Positions 19,415 through 27,725 of a stretch of DNA of 64,000 bases are shown here, piece after piece; position 1 is the stretch's first letter; the number at the start of each line of letters is the position of its first letter. A program made the translations under genes and the position numbers. The notes beneath the pieces are model-generated. The model searched no databases. It saw only the letters and a list, made by a program, of their open reading frames with translations, and had not been told where the DNA came from. The stretch is from Halogranum rubrum. Its GTDB lineage: Archaea > Halobacteriota > Halobacteria > Halobacteriales > Haloferacaceae. The stretch is from the NCBI RefSeq assembly GCF_900114455.1, contig NZ_FOTC01000003.1:246124-310123 (forward strand). Reading direction: 5' to 3'.

Positions 19415-19648
19415 GTGAACGACAACCACGACGACGAGTGGTGGGTCTACTCGTCGGGCACCGACTCAGACCGCTGGCAAGCAAAAACCCGTCTCGTCGA
19501 GTTGGTCAGGAGTACAAAGGGCGTGAGAAGACTGTGGTCGCAGTCACGAGAAACTCGGCGGCACCGTAACTACGTAGTACGATTCGCGAGGAGAACGGTT
19601 ATTGACGCTTCTCGCGGACTTTTCCAGCGGCCTTCGCCGGGACGCTGA
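19415..19648 (+). CDS. Possible 77-residue protein (weak)
   Basis: A frame from a GTG at 19415, preceded by GGAGGA at 19405-19410, encodes a 77-residue protein whose first half looks coding (DDEWWVYSSGTDSDRWQ) but whose second half is Arg-rich, and it runs 50 bases into the 3' end of the BrkB gene on the other strand. No family was recognised. Otherwise the 276 bases between glnA and BrkB hold only a T-run after glnA (19345-19350). Confidence 0.28.
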   Translation: MNDNHDDEWWVYSSGTDSDRWQAKTRLVELVRSTKGVRRLWSQSRETRRHRNYVVRFARRTVIDASRGLFQRPSPGR

Positions 19649-20867
19649 GGAGGTTGAAGCTCAGCCCGACCATCACGAAGAGGACGTAGAGGCCGAGCGT
19701 CGAGAGGAAGATGATGAGCATCGCGGCGATGGCGAGCAGGCCGCTCTCGAACGTGAAGAACGCCCCGAGGGTCAGCACGGTGCCGTAGAGGAGGACGAGA
19801 TACGGCCCCCAGCCACGGGCGTGGCCACGGCGCATCTTCGCACGGACGTACCGCTTCATCTCCTGTTCGAGTTCCGGTTTCTTCACCGTCCGCTCGTCGA
19901 CGTCGTGCTCGAAGGCGTCCAGGTCCGCGCGGAGTTCCTCGACACGGTCTTCGAGTTCGTTGATATCCGGTGCTCCCGCGGGTTCGACGTCGCGGCGCGT
20001 CGCCTCGTCTGTTCGCTCCTCACTCATATCCGTCTGGGCGAACTGTCGGCCCACGGGCTGTTGTAGCTGCCGGTCCGAGAGTCGCCCGCCCATCACGGCG
20101 TTGACGACGGCACCGGTGAGCAGCAGTATCCCCGAGAAGTAGAAGTACGTGAGGAGGAGGAGAATCGCACCGACGGCGGCCGCGCCGCCGGAACCAGATG
20201 GCTGACTCGCGTAGATTCCGAATCCGGTCCCAAGAAGCGTCCAACCGATGGCGGCAAAGACCGTCCCTGGAAGCGCCTCCCGCAGGTCGAAGTCGACGTC
20301 CGGGAGGACGTAGTAGAACGGGAAGAAGGCGATACAGAGCGTCGCGAGCAACACGAGCGGACTGATGAGTTCGATGAACGGAATCTGAACGAGCGCAATC
20401 ACCGACGTGACGACGGTGATACCGACGACGCCGAGGCCGATGGCTCCGAGGACGATGAGGCCGTCGCGGACTTGGTCGAGCAGACCGCCCGGTTCGGAAC
20501 CGTAGATGCGCGAGAACGCGACGTCGACGCCGCGGAAGATTTTGAGCGCCCCCCAGAGGGTCAACCCGAGACTCACGACGCCGAGGCCGCTCTGTGCGCT
20601 CTCGGCTTCCAGCGTCTCCTTGATGAGGCCGAAACTGGCGTCCGGGAGGTTGGCTTCGGCGAACTCCAGAATCTCCAACCGTAGCGGATCTCCGCCGATG
20701 AACAGTGCGACGATGACGGCGAGGACGAGTAGGGGAATCAACGAGACGAACGAGTAGTAGGAGATGCTCGCCGCCATGAACGTCACCTCCCGCTCTTGGA
20801 TAGTCTGGATTACACTCCGTCCGACGGCAACCACGTCAGACGGTCCAGAGATAGTTACTGATGACAC
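19599..20867 (-). CDS. YihY/BrkB-family membrane protein
   Basis: The 422-residue protein has the BrkB core: EVTFMAASISYYSFVSLIPL near residue 27-46, GLTLWGALKIFRGVDVAFSRIY near 105-125, and PDVDFDLREALPGTVFAAIGW near 190-210 among about six membrane helices. After this comes a hydrophilic, coiled-coil-like segment (about 275-355) and two further hydrophobic segments at the C-terminus. The start is a GTG at 20867: a TATA element (minus strand ACTTATAAC, about 20889-20897) lies 26 bases before it, giving a leaderless transcript. The biochemical function of BrkB proteins is unknown. Confidence 0.85.
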   Translation of the reverse strand: MSSVTISGPSDVVAVGRSVIQTIQEREVTFMAASISYYSFVSLIPLLVLAVIVALFIGGDPLRLEILEFAEANLPDASFGLIKETLEAESAQSGLGVVSLGLTLWGALKIFRGVDVAFSRIYGSEPGGLLDQVRDGLIVLGAIGLGVVGITVVTSVIALVQIPFIELISPLVLLATLCIAFFPFYYVLPDVDFDLREALPGTVFAAIGWTLLGTGFGIYASQPSGSGGAAAVGAILLLLTYFYFSGILLLTGAVVNAVMGGRLSDRQLQQPVGRQFAQTDMSEERTDEATRRDVEPAGAPDINELEDRVEELRADLDAFEHDVDERTVKKPELEQEMKRYVRAKMRRGHARGWGPYLVLLYGTVLTLGAFFTFESGLLAIAAMLIIFLSTLGLYVLFVMVGLSFNLLSVPAKAAGKVREKRQ

Positions 20868-20934
20868 GCAACAGCGTTCGGACGGTTGTTATAAGTATTC
20901 GACGGCACCCTTTGCGGTTTTCCCGCTCTCTCTT

Positions 20935-22062
20935 TCAGGTCTCTTTCTGGGGTTCGGCAGCCTCGCGAATCTCGGCGACGCTCGCGTCCGTCTTGAACGA
21001 CGTCCCCGAGTAGTGGGCGTGGCTGGTCTCGTACCCCGCCGCGTCGAGGTCCGCGAGAAAGTCCTCCATCGAGTTGGCCGGGACGTTCCACTGCTTGCAG
21101 AGGCGATGCTGGTCGTAGTTCGTCGGCGTGTCGAGTTCCTCGGCTACCGTGTCGAGCATCCGGCGGGCCTTCTTCGCCTCGCCCATGTCGTCGGTCACTT
21201 CGTCGCGGACGGCCAGCGCGAACGCCGAGTCCGCGATAGGACCGAGCCAAATCGGACCGGCAGTGAGCATGCGGTTCCCGCCACAGTTCGGACACGTCTC
21301 GAGCGGATGGGCGTGGAGGCCGAACTCGTGTTCGCGGGCGAGACAGTCCTCGCAGTGATAGACGTGGCCCAACTGTTCGATGGCGGCGTCGGCGCGGGTC
21401 GCGCGGTGGTCGAGTTCGAGGTAGGTCCGCGCGTAGTGTCGCGAGACGTGCGAGAGGATGGGGACAGCGGCGACGTCGTAGCGCGCGGCGGTTCGGACGA
21501 GCGCCGAGAGCAGTACTCGAAGCCCCATCTCGGCGTGGTAGTCCGTGTTGCGCGGGACGGTCGAGTACTTCCGAATCCCGCTGTTGAGGTGCGCGCCACA
21601 GAGCGGCGCGGTGTCGGTGGCGGTGACGCAGACGAGGTTCCGGGCGTTGGCGAAGGCGGCGTCGGCGAAGGGCATCGGCGTCCCGAACGGGTCGATGTCG
21701 ACGACGTCGAACAGTTCCTCGTGCATGATGACGTTGGCGTCCTTCTCGACGGCGCGCCCGGAGAGGCTGTTACGTTCGAGGTTCGATTCGGCCAAGGAGA
21801 CGGCGTCGGCGTCGATGTCCGCGCAGGTCACGTCGTAGCCCTCGTTGGCGGCGCGAACCCCTCGGATACCGCTCGCGGCCATCGCGTCCAGATACGTCTC
21901 GACGCGCGGTTCGCGGTTCTCGTAGGCGCGGAGCGCCGCCACGGTGACGTCCCGGTTCAGTTCCTGCGTGGGGTTGAAGAAGACCCCGTCGCCTGCGCCC
22001 TCGCTCGCGCCGTCGCGGGCGGACTGCACCTCGACGTCGACGCCGCCCTCGGAGATGTTCAT
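20935..22062 (-). CDS. trm1: tRNA (guanine(26)-N2)-dimethyltransferase
   Basis: The 375-residue protein methylates G26 of tRNAs using S-adenosylmethionine. The N-terminal [15 protein letters not shown] is the family start signature, [18 protein letters not shown] near 60 is the SAM-binding motif I, and [14 protein letters not shown] near 118 is the catalytic loop. The C-terminal domain carries zinc-type Cys pairs CEDC near 245 and CPNC near 265. It is complete; the ATG at 22062 begins [13 protein letters not shown]. Confidence 0.95.
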   Translation of the reverse strand: MNISEGGVDVEVQSARDGASEGAGDGVFFNPTQELNRDVTVAALRAYENREPRVETYLDAMAASGIRGVRAANEGYDVTCADIDADAVSLAESNLERNSLSGRAVEKDANVIMHEELFDVVDIDPFGTPMPFADAAFANARNLVCVTATDTAPLCGAHLNSGIRKYSTVPRNTDYHAEMGLRVLLSALVRTAARYDVAAVPILSHVSRHYARTYLELDHRATRADAAIEQLGHVYHCEDCLAREHEFGLHAHPLETCPNCGGNRMLTAGPIWLGPIADSAFALAVRDEVTDDMGEAKKARRMLDTVAEELDTPTNYDQHRLCKQWNVPANSMEDFLADLDAAGYETSHAHYSGTSFKTDASVAEIREAAEPQKET

Positions 22063-22613
22063 GAGTGTGGTCGACGAGCGACGGCGAAAAGTCGCCCGAT
22101 TAGTCGTTGGTGCGATTGGGAATCTGCCAACTGTGTCAGTACCTCGTGAGGTACAGTCAGTTGTCGGGAACGGAGCAACCAGCCAGAAAGCCCCGAGTCG
22201 CTGAACTCGGGCGACTCGCTGTCGTTCGAAAGACGCAAAGCGTCTTTCGTGATGACGAGAGAGCGCTGCTCTCTCGAACCATGCTCCTCGTCGTTCGCCC
22301 CGCTCACTCCTGTGGTGCTTGCATCGTCGTCCTTCGTTCAGCGACTCTCCCCTTCCAGCCCACCCAACAGCATAGCCACACCCTCCCCAACCGACTCCTT
22401 CGTTCACTCGCTACCGCTCGCTCACTCAGTCATCCCTCGCGTGTGTGTCTCGCGGCAACGCAAGAGCCTGAGGCTCTTGCTGGCCTCCGCTTGGTTCCCT
22501 CGCGGAGACACGAAAGCCGCGAAGCCACGCGCCACGTCGTCGTCTCGCTCTCGCCTCGCTCTTTCGTCCAGTGCATCGAACCTGTTTTGTCCGGCCCCCC
22601 GAAACCACGAGAC
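22063..22613. repeat. Hairpin-rich intergenic region without a gene
   Basis: No frame in these 551 bases has haloarchaeal coding character. Five short inverted repeats are seen: 22139-22154 (GTACCTC stem), 22192-22211 (CCCGAGT stem, 6-base loop), 22227-22249 (10-bp stem CGAAAGACGC, loop AAA), 22256-22276 (9-bp stem CGAGAGAGC, loop GCT) and 22460-22480 (9-bp stem GCAAGAGCC, loop TGA). Three have perfect stems of 9-10 bp and three-base loops. A CTCGCT-type low-complexity tract lies near 22410-22440. The AAAGCCCCGAG...CTCGGG block resembles the 3' palindrome of IS200/IS605-type elements, but no transposase or TnpB remnant was found, so that is only a possibility. Confidence 0.8.
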
Positions 22614-22967
22614 GTGACTGACGGCGAGGGCGACGACTGGCGGGATGCACTCGAAGCCGAGGGGAAACTCACCCCGGCCGTAGCCGACGCCATCGCCTCG
22701 ACCCACGACAAGCGCGGCCTGCGCGCCATCGACGCCGTCTCCGAGGGGCGAGTGAAGCAGTACCGTGACTTCACCGTCGTCGTCGGCTACGACGACGAGT
22801 ACGTCGTCGAAGACCGGGGCTGTACCTGCAAGGACAGTTCGTACAACCTCGACACCGAAGACCCCGACCAGCGCTGCTGGCACGTCCTCGCCGTCGACAT
22901 CGCCGAGGCACTCGGTGAAGTCGACCACCACGACATGTGGTACTCCGAGGTCAGAGAGTTCCTCTAG
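22614..22967 (+). CDS. SWIM zinc-finger protein
   Basis: From a GTG at 22614 the protein has 117 residues. The SWIM motif is CTCKDSSYNLDTEDPDQRCWHVLAV, given here as CxC at about 77-79 and CxH at about 95-97. The preceding strand YRDFTVVVGYDDEYVVEDRG is the usual lead into this domain. SWIM domains bind nucleic acid or protein partners; in archaea some accompany recombination proteins, but no such partner is next to this one. Its stop codon TAG shares the palindrome CTAG with the stop of the convergent signal peptidase gene. Confidence 0.78.
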   Translation: MTDGEGDDWRDALEAEGKLTPAVADAIASTHDKRGLRAIDAVSEGRVKQYRDFTVVVGYDDEYVVEDRGCTCKDSSYNLDTEDPDQRCWHVLAVDIAEALGEVDHHDMWYSEVREFL

Positions 22968-23593
22968 ACGAAACAGCTGTTCTCACCGAAGCCGAGTCGA
23001 AGACAACCGAGCGCCGGCACCCGGCCACGAGCGACGCCGCGAACGCGGTCCGGTGCGACCGGCGGAGCGAGGCCGTTCGCCTGGTCGTACTCGGCGTTGT
23101 TGTCGCCCTTCGTGACGAACCCGGCGTTCGGCGCGGGACAGTTCGTCAACTCCCGACAGTTCTCTGCGGCGACGTAACTCGCGTTCGCTCGGTCGTACCA
23201 GTTCTCACCCTCCTCGACCCAGAAGTGCGCGCGGTGGATGACCGGCGACGAGGTCCGCTCGGCCTCGTAGACGACGACAGACCCGGCCGCACCGAACGCC
23301 TCGTGACCGCTCGACTGTCCCATCTCGGACGTCACGACGCCCGTCTCTCTGAACGCCGCGTCCGACGTGAACCGTCCCGGTTCGGTGACGAAGACGAGGT
23401 CACCGCGGACCATGTGTGGTTGCATGCTCCCGCTCTCGACGGCGACGAGCGGGGGCCAGAGGCCGCTGGCACCGAACAGGACGAGTGCGACGCAAGCGAC
23501 GAACGCGACGCTCGACAGAATCTCTCTGAGCAGTCGAAGCGGACCGTCGTCGGCGTGGAGAAACCGGTGAAGGGGACTGTCGTCTGAAGACAT
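22964..23593 (-). CDS. Archaeal signal peptidase I (Sec11 type, family S26B)
   Basis: The 209-residue membrane protein has one N-terminal hydrophobic segment (about 25-45), then the catalytic VESGSMQP (Ser near 56), SPVIHRAHFWVEEGEN with the His that replaces the bacterial Lys (near 118), and GFVTKGDNNAEYDQ with the catalytic Asp (near 160). It cleaves signal peptides of Sec-exported proteins at the outer face of the membrane. The Pro/Arg-rich C-terminal end lacks a clear second membrane helix. Confidence 0.9.
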   Translation of the reverse strand: MSSDDSPLHRFLHADDGPLRLLREILSSVAFVACVALVLFGASGLWPPLVAVESGSMQPHMVRGDLVFVTEPGRFTSDAAFRETGVVTSEMGQSSGHEAFGAAGSVVVYEAERTSSPVIHRAHFWVEEGENWYDRANASYVAAENCRELTNCPAPNAGFVTKGDNNAEYDQANGLAPPVAPDRVRGVARGRVPALGCLRLGFGENSCFV

Positions 23594-23696
23594 AGCGGTC
23601 GTTCACCTGTCGGTGAGTTGAATCTATCGCTCGGTTCGGTCGAGCGCGCGAGCAGTCCCACAACACTTTCGCACCGACCACGAGAATCACGGAGCA

Positions 23697-24632
23697 ATGA
23701 GTACGGACGACAGCATCGAAGAGAAGCGTGTCTACAGCGACAAGTCGGGGAAAGTCGAGGTCTTTCTGGCCACCGAACTCGGCGTCGTCGTCGTCGACGT
23801 CGCCGGTGACCGCGTCGGCGAGTTCGGTCTGGACCACCGATGTACTGCCCGGGCCGTCGCGTCGGCAGGCGACCACGTCGCCGTCGCGACCGACGAGGAC
23901 GTCGACCTCGCGGTCGGTGACACCGAGTTCGAGTCGACCGGTTTCGGCCCCGCCGTCGCCATCGGCTTCTGGGACGGACAGCTCGTCGCCGCAAACGACG
24001 AGGGCTGGGTCGCCCGCTACGACCCGGATGCCGTCGACGGCGCAGACGTCGACACCGACCTCGCCGACCTCGACGCCGCAGACGAGGACGTCGCCGAGAC
24101 GCTCGCGTGGGAGACGATTGGCCGCCTCGACACCGTTCGAGCACTCGACGGGCCGCTCGTCGCCGCCGCCGACGGCGTCTATCAACTCGGCGAGGACGGC
24201 CTCACCCACGTCGGACTGGACGACGCGCGCGACGTGGCGGGGCGAGGCGTGCCGCTGGCGGCGACCGGCGAGGCACTCTACCGCCTCGGCAACGGCTGGA
24301 TGGACGTCGTCGACGGGAACTTCCGCGCAGTCGCCAGCGACGGTGGCGCGCGCGCTCACGCCGTCGCGTCGACGACGCTCTACGAGTACGGCGGCGTCTC
24401 CGCGGGCGAGGCGAGCGACGCGAGCGGAGGCTCGTCGGCGGAGTCCGACGAATCCGACAGTGACTGGCGAGCGGTGACGCTGCCGACGACAGACCCGGTG
24501 GTCGACGTCGCCTACAGCCCCGAGGCAGTCTTCGCCGTGACCGAGTCCGGAACGCTCCTCGTAGACGCGGGTGACGGCTGGCAGACCCAAGAGTTAGGCG
24601 TCCGAGGTGTCGCCGGACTCGCCGTCAGGTAG
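23697..24632 (+). CDS. Haloarchaeal beta-propeller-like protein
   Basis: The 311-residue protein has repeated beta-strand units ending in turns such as GVVVVDVAGDRVGEF, GPLVAAADGVYQLGEDG and EAVFAVTESGTLLVDAGDGW, as in WD40/NHL-like propellers. It lacks membrane segments and enzymatic motifs. It resembles a haloarchaea-restricted beta-propeller family that I associate, from memory, with Haloferax HVO_0234, located next to prs as here. It is likely a cytoplasmic scaffold; partners unknown. Confidence 0.65.
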   Translation: MSTDDSIEEKRVYSDKSGKVEVFLATELGVVVVDVAGDRVGEFGLDHRCTARAVASAGDHVAVATDEDVDLAVGDTEFESTGFGPAVAIGFWDGQLVAANDEGWVARYDPDAVDGADVDTDLADLDAADEDVAETLAWETIGRLDTVRALDGPLVAAADGVYQLGEDGLTHVGLDDARDVAGRGVPLAATGEALYRLGNGWMDVVDGNFRAVASDGGARAHAVASTTLYEYGGVSAGEASDASGGSSAESDESDSDWRAVTLPTTDPVVDVAYSPEAVFAVTESGTLLVDAGDGWQTQELGVRGVAGLAVR

Positions 24633-24725
24633 TCACCGGCCGTACCGTCGCGCTGGACACGAGAACTGTCCTCGTACCCGTGGCCAACGAAAACCTGTTT
24701 AACGCCGAACGTAGTGCCCTCGAAT

Positions 24726-25586
24726 ATGATACTGCCCGGCTCTGCCTCACAGGCACTCGCGGCTGCGCTCGCCGACGCAACCGACGAACCGCTGGCGACA
24801 GTCGAGTACCAGACGTTCCCGGACGGTGAACTGCTCGTCTCGGTCGACGCACTCGCCGAGGAGACGCCCGAGCGAGCCGTCGTCGTCGCCTCGACGGTGA
24901 CGAGCGACGCCCACCTCGAACTGCTCCAACTGCAGGACGCCGCCCGTGAAGCCGGTGTCGACGAAGTGGTCACCGTCGTTCCCTACATGGGCTACGCCCG
25001 GCAGGATTCGGCGTTCAAGGCCGGACAGCCAGTCTCCGCCCGCGCTGTCGCCGCCGCGGTCAGTTCGGGCACTGACCGCGTCGTCCTCGTGAATCCCCAC
25101 GAAGAGGCTATCGCCGAGTTCTTCGACGTCCCCTGTGACACCGTCGACGCGGCGTCAGTCCTCGCCGACCCACTCCCGCCGAAACTCGCCGACCCGCTGT
25201 TTCTCTCCCCCGACTCGGGTGCCATCGCACTGGCCGAGACAGTCCGCGACGCCTACGGGACGGGCGACGTGGACTACTTCGAGAAGGAGCGCGACTACGA
25301 CACGGGCGACGTCGAGGTCAGTCCGAGCGACGCCGGCGTCGAGGGCCGCGACGTCGTCCTCGTCGACGACATCATCGCCACCGGGTCGACGATGAGTGAG
25401 TCTATCGACGTGCTCCACGAGCGTGGTGTCGGCGGCGTGTTCGTCACGTGCGTCCATCCGCTGCTCGCCGCCAACGCGCGGACGAAACTCGCCTCGGCAG
25501 GTGTCGACGGACTCTACGGAACCGACACTATCGAACGGGACGTTTCGACGGTCAGCGTCGCCAACATGCTCGCCGAGACGCTCTGA
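24726..25586 (+). CDS. prs: Ribose-phosphate pyrophosphokinase
   Basis: The 286-residue enzyme makes PRPP from ribose-5-phosphate and ATP for nucleotide, histidine and tryptophan synthesis. The start MILPGSASQALA (ATG at 24726) is the family N-terminus; YQTFPDGELLVSV, VTVVPYMGYARQDSAFKAGQ near 90 and the PRPP loop DVVLVDDIIATGSTM near 215 are all present. An in-frame GTG at 24714 is a less likely start. At 286 residues it is of the short archaeal type. Confidence 0.95.
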   Translation: MILPGSASQALAAALADATDEPLATVEYQTFPDGELLVSVDALAEETPERAVVVASTVTSDAHLELLQLQDAAREAGVDEVVTVVPYMGYARQDSAFKAGQPVSARAVAAAVSSGTDRVVLVNPHEEAIAEFFDVPCDTVDAASVLADPLPPKLADPLFLSPDSGAIALAETVRDAYGTGDVDYFEKERDYDTGDVEVSPSDAGVEGRDVVLVDDIIATGSTMSESIDVLHERGVGGVFVTCVHPLLAANARTKLASAGVDGLYGTDTIERDVSTVSVANMLAETL

Positions 25587-25641
25587 GCGGACGGCGACTC
25601 GTCTCGCAACGGTTTTATTCCCGAATGATAGACCACGGGGT

Positions 25642-25872
25642 ATGTCCGGTCGTTACGGTGACGTCGACTACCATCGTCTGACGAAGACGAGCGTCGGGTT
25701 CGGTGTCTCACTCTTCGTCGTCGCCGCTTTGGGAACGTTCGCCGGCGACGCGATGTTCGGCGAGATGACTGGCCTCGGTGAGACACTGTTGACCAACGCG
25801 GAGTTGCTCGGTGTCGCCATCGCCTTCACCGCACCCTTCGTGTTCGGGATTCTCTTGCCACTCACGGAGTAA
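25642..25872 (+). CDS. 76-residue two-helix membrane protein (copy 1)
   Basis: The protein begins MSGRYGDVDYHRLTKT, has two hydrophobic segments (about 17-36 and 52-72) and ends FGILLPLTE. It is the same length as, and clearly paralogous to, the product at 26299: the N-terminal GRYG-x2-DY-x-RLTKT, the central helix and the final FGILLPLTE agree. A TTTTATT element about 27 bases before the ATG suggests leaderless transcription. Function unknown. Confidence 0.75.
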   Translation: MSGRYGDVDYHRLTKTSVGFGVSLFVVAALGTFAGDAMFGEMTGLGETLLTNAELLGVAIAFTAPFVFGILLPLTE

Positions 25873-25961
25873 CGTCTACGCGGCGGGAAATAGGATAGAA
25901 CGGAAATCTGTCGTCGTCGCTTCGTGAGTCTTCGTCGCAGTCGTCTCAGTTCGTCACCGAA

Positions 25962-26219
25962 TCAGCGCGTGGCGTTCGGGCCGAGATACGCGCTCACACG
26001 GGGGAGCAGTTCGGTGTACCCGAACAGATACAGTCCGAAGTAGAACGCCATCACGCCGAACCCGGCGAACCAGAGCGCAAGGAACGTCTCTCCGGCCGCG
26101 AGCGTCTCTAGTGCGAGTTCTTCAAGGTAGATACCGACTGTCGAGAGGCCACCCGATCCGACCGCGAAGAACAGAATCGCAGCGAGTTCTGGAACCGTTT
26201 CGGCTAGCAGTTCGTACAT
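25962..26219 (-). CDS. 85-residue membrane protein between two paralogs
   Basis: The protein starts MYELLAETVPELAAILFF and has two to three hydrophobic segments (about 10-30, 45-68). No family was recognised. It lies on the opposite strand between the two paralogous 76-residue proteins; its ATG at 26219 is 80 bases from the divergent start at 26299. Confidence 0.6.
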   Translation of the reverse strand: MYELLAETVPELAAILFFAVGSGGLSTVGIYLEELALETLAAGETFLALWFAGFGVMAFYFGLYLFGYTELLPRVSAYLGPNATR

Positions 26220-26298
26220 ACAGTGAGGAGATTGGTCCTCAGTAGTGAGTCTTTCGCTCTCGAAAGTGGTTTTACCCACCGGTGAAGTACTACTGGTT

Positions 26299-26529
26299 AT
26301 GACAGGCCGCTACGGCAAACTCGACTATCCCCGCCTGACGAAGACTGGGTTCGCGTTCGGTGTCGCACTGTTCGCGTTCGGCGTGCTCGGCCACTTCGTC
26401 GGAAACGCCTTCTTCGCACCGCTCCCCGGATGGGAGTCGGTCCTCTTGACCGACCTGGAGATTCTCGGCATCCTCGTCGCGTTCTTCTCGCCCATCGTCT
26501 TCGGCATCCTCCTGCCGCTGACGGAGTAA
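26299..26529 (+). CDS. 76-residue two-helix membrane protein (copy 2)
   Basis: It begins MTGRYGKLDYPRLTKTGFA, has two hydrophobic segments and ends VFGILLPLTE, matching the product at 25642 over its whole length. A TTTTACC element at 26269-26275 lies about 27 bases before the ATG. An upstream in-frame start at 26245 would add 18 residues but would sit before the promoter. Function unknown; it lies 13 bases before the uracil-DNA glycosylase gene. Confidence 0.75.
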   Translation: MTGRYGKLDYPRLTKTGFAFGVALFAFGVLGHFVGNAFFAPLPGWESVLLTDLEILGILVAFFSPIVFGILLPLTE

Positions 26530-26542
26530 GTACCGCCTCTCG

Positions 26543-27190
26543 ATGCCACAGCATCCACCAGCGACGGCGAGAAACGTCCTCGAACCCGACTGCACTCGCT
26601 GTCCGGCACTCGTCGACTCCCGCACGTGTATCTCGTGGGGCACGCTCCCCGTCGACGAGGACGGCCAGCCGTTGGCACCCGATGCAGCAGATATCGTCGT
26701 CGTCGGTGAAGCCCCCGGTGCAGGCGACCCGGACGCCGAGACGTGGAAGGGCGGCAACCACACCGGTCTCGCCTACACTTCTCGGCACTCCGGTCGACGG
26801 ATTCGCTCGTTGTTCGAGGACCTCGGCTACGGAGCGCGGACGTACTACACGAACGCGATGAAGTGTTTCCCGGGAGACGGCGACGGGTCGAACCGCGAAC
26901 CCACTCGTGCAGAACTCGACAACTGCCGAGGACACCTCGAAACCGAACTCGCACGGGTCGACCCGGCCGTCGTCGTCGCCACGGGCAAACACGCCACGGA
27001 GACGATGCTCGCCTTCGAAGGGACAAAAGTAGATGGCTTTCTCGACAGCGTCCTCGAACCCGTCGACTGTCCGTCACTCGGTGTGACACTCCTCCCGATT
27101 CTGCATCCCTCCTACCAAGAGGTCTGGCTCTCGCGACTCGGCTACACCGCCGACGAGTACCGGCGTGAAATCGCTGCCCGGTTGCCTTGA
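26543..27190 (+). CDS. Uracil-DNA glycosylase, family 4/5 type (Fe-S)
   Basis: The 215-residue protein removes uracil from DNA. Motif A is VVVGEAPGAGDPDAE near residue 52, the Asn-containing motif is YYTNAMKCFPG near 102, and the C-terminal catalytic loop is LLPILHPSYQE near 185. Cysteines of the [4Fe-4S] site appear as CTRC near 17-20, KCFP near 108 and NCRG near 128. An insertion around 70-80 (WKGGNHTGLAYTSRHSG) replaces the shorter loop of the standard family. Close relatives include UdgX-like proteins, but the KRRIH-type insertion of UdgX is not seen. Confidence 0.8.
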   Translation: MPQHPPATARNVLEPDCTRCPALVDSRTCISWGTLPVDEDGQPLAPDAADIVVVGEAPGAGDPDAETWKGGNHTGLAYTSRHSGRRIRSLFEDLGYGARTYYTNAMKCFPGDGDGSNREPTRAELDNCRGHLETELARVDPAVVVATGKHATETMLAFEGTKVDGFLDSVLEPVDCPSLGVTLLPILHPSYQEVWLSRLGYTADEYRREIAARLP

Positions 27191-27249
27191 CGTCTCGCTC
27201 ACGTCGACCGCGGGAAATCTTCTTACCGCTCGCCGCCGACCCTCGACGC

Positions 27250-27672
27250 ATGTCCGAAGACTGCATCTTCTGTTCCATCGTCGCCGGCGACATCCCCGGC
27301 CGAGTCGTCAGCGAGACGGAGACGACGCTCGCCTTCCTCGACGTGAACCCCCTCGCGCCGGGTCACACGCTCGTCGTCCCGAAGGACCACCACGCGCGAC
27401 TGGGTGATTTGCCAGACGACGTCGCCGCCGACCTCTTCGCAGAGGTCCACGCACTCGCCCCGCGCGTCGAGGACGCCGTCGACGCCGACGCGACGACCAT
27501 CGGTATCAACGACGGCGAAGCGGCGGGTCAGGAGGTACCGCACGTCCACGCCCACATCGTCCCGCGCTTCGACGGCGACGGCGGCGGCCCGATTCACGCC
27601 GTCGCGGGCGACCGCCCGGACCTGAGCGACGCGGAGATGGACGATATCGAGAGCGCCATCACGTCAACATAG
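27250..27672 (+). CDS. HIT-family nucleotide hydrolase/transferase
   Basis: The 140-residue protein has the N-terminal CIFCSIVAGDIPGRVV, the Lys-Asp-His strand HTLVVPKDHHARLGDL near 53 and the histidine-triad motif VPHVHAHIVPRF near 108-118. HIT proteins hydrolyse or transfer nucleotidyl groups, for example adenosine phosphoramidates or dinucleotides. The ATG at 27250 is chosen because upstream codons are non-coding in character. It follows the glycosylase by 59 bases. Confidence 0.92.
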   Translation: MSEDCIFCSIVAGDIPGRVVSETETTLAFLDVNPLAPGHTLVVPKDHHARLGDLPDDVAADLFAEVHALAPRVEDAVDADATTIGINDGEAAGQEVPHVHAHIVPRFDGDGGGPIHAVAGDRPDLSDAEMDDIESAITST

Positions 27673-27725
27673 AACAACGTCTTCTAACAGAGAATTTTAA
27701 TCGGAGGAAGAAGAGAACTCCGTTC

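Noticed and set aside
22107-22613. N-terminal extension of the SWIM protein to about 286 residues
   Set aside because: The extra part has few acidic residues and many Arg, Ser and Leu, unlike haloarchaeal proteins, and spans the hairpin cluster.
24714-24726. GTG at 24714 as the start of prs
   Set aside because: The ATG at 24726 gives the family N-terminus MILPGSASQ, and the extra four residues match nothing in the family.
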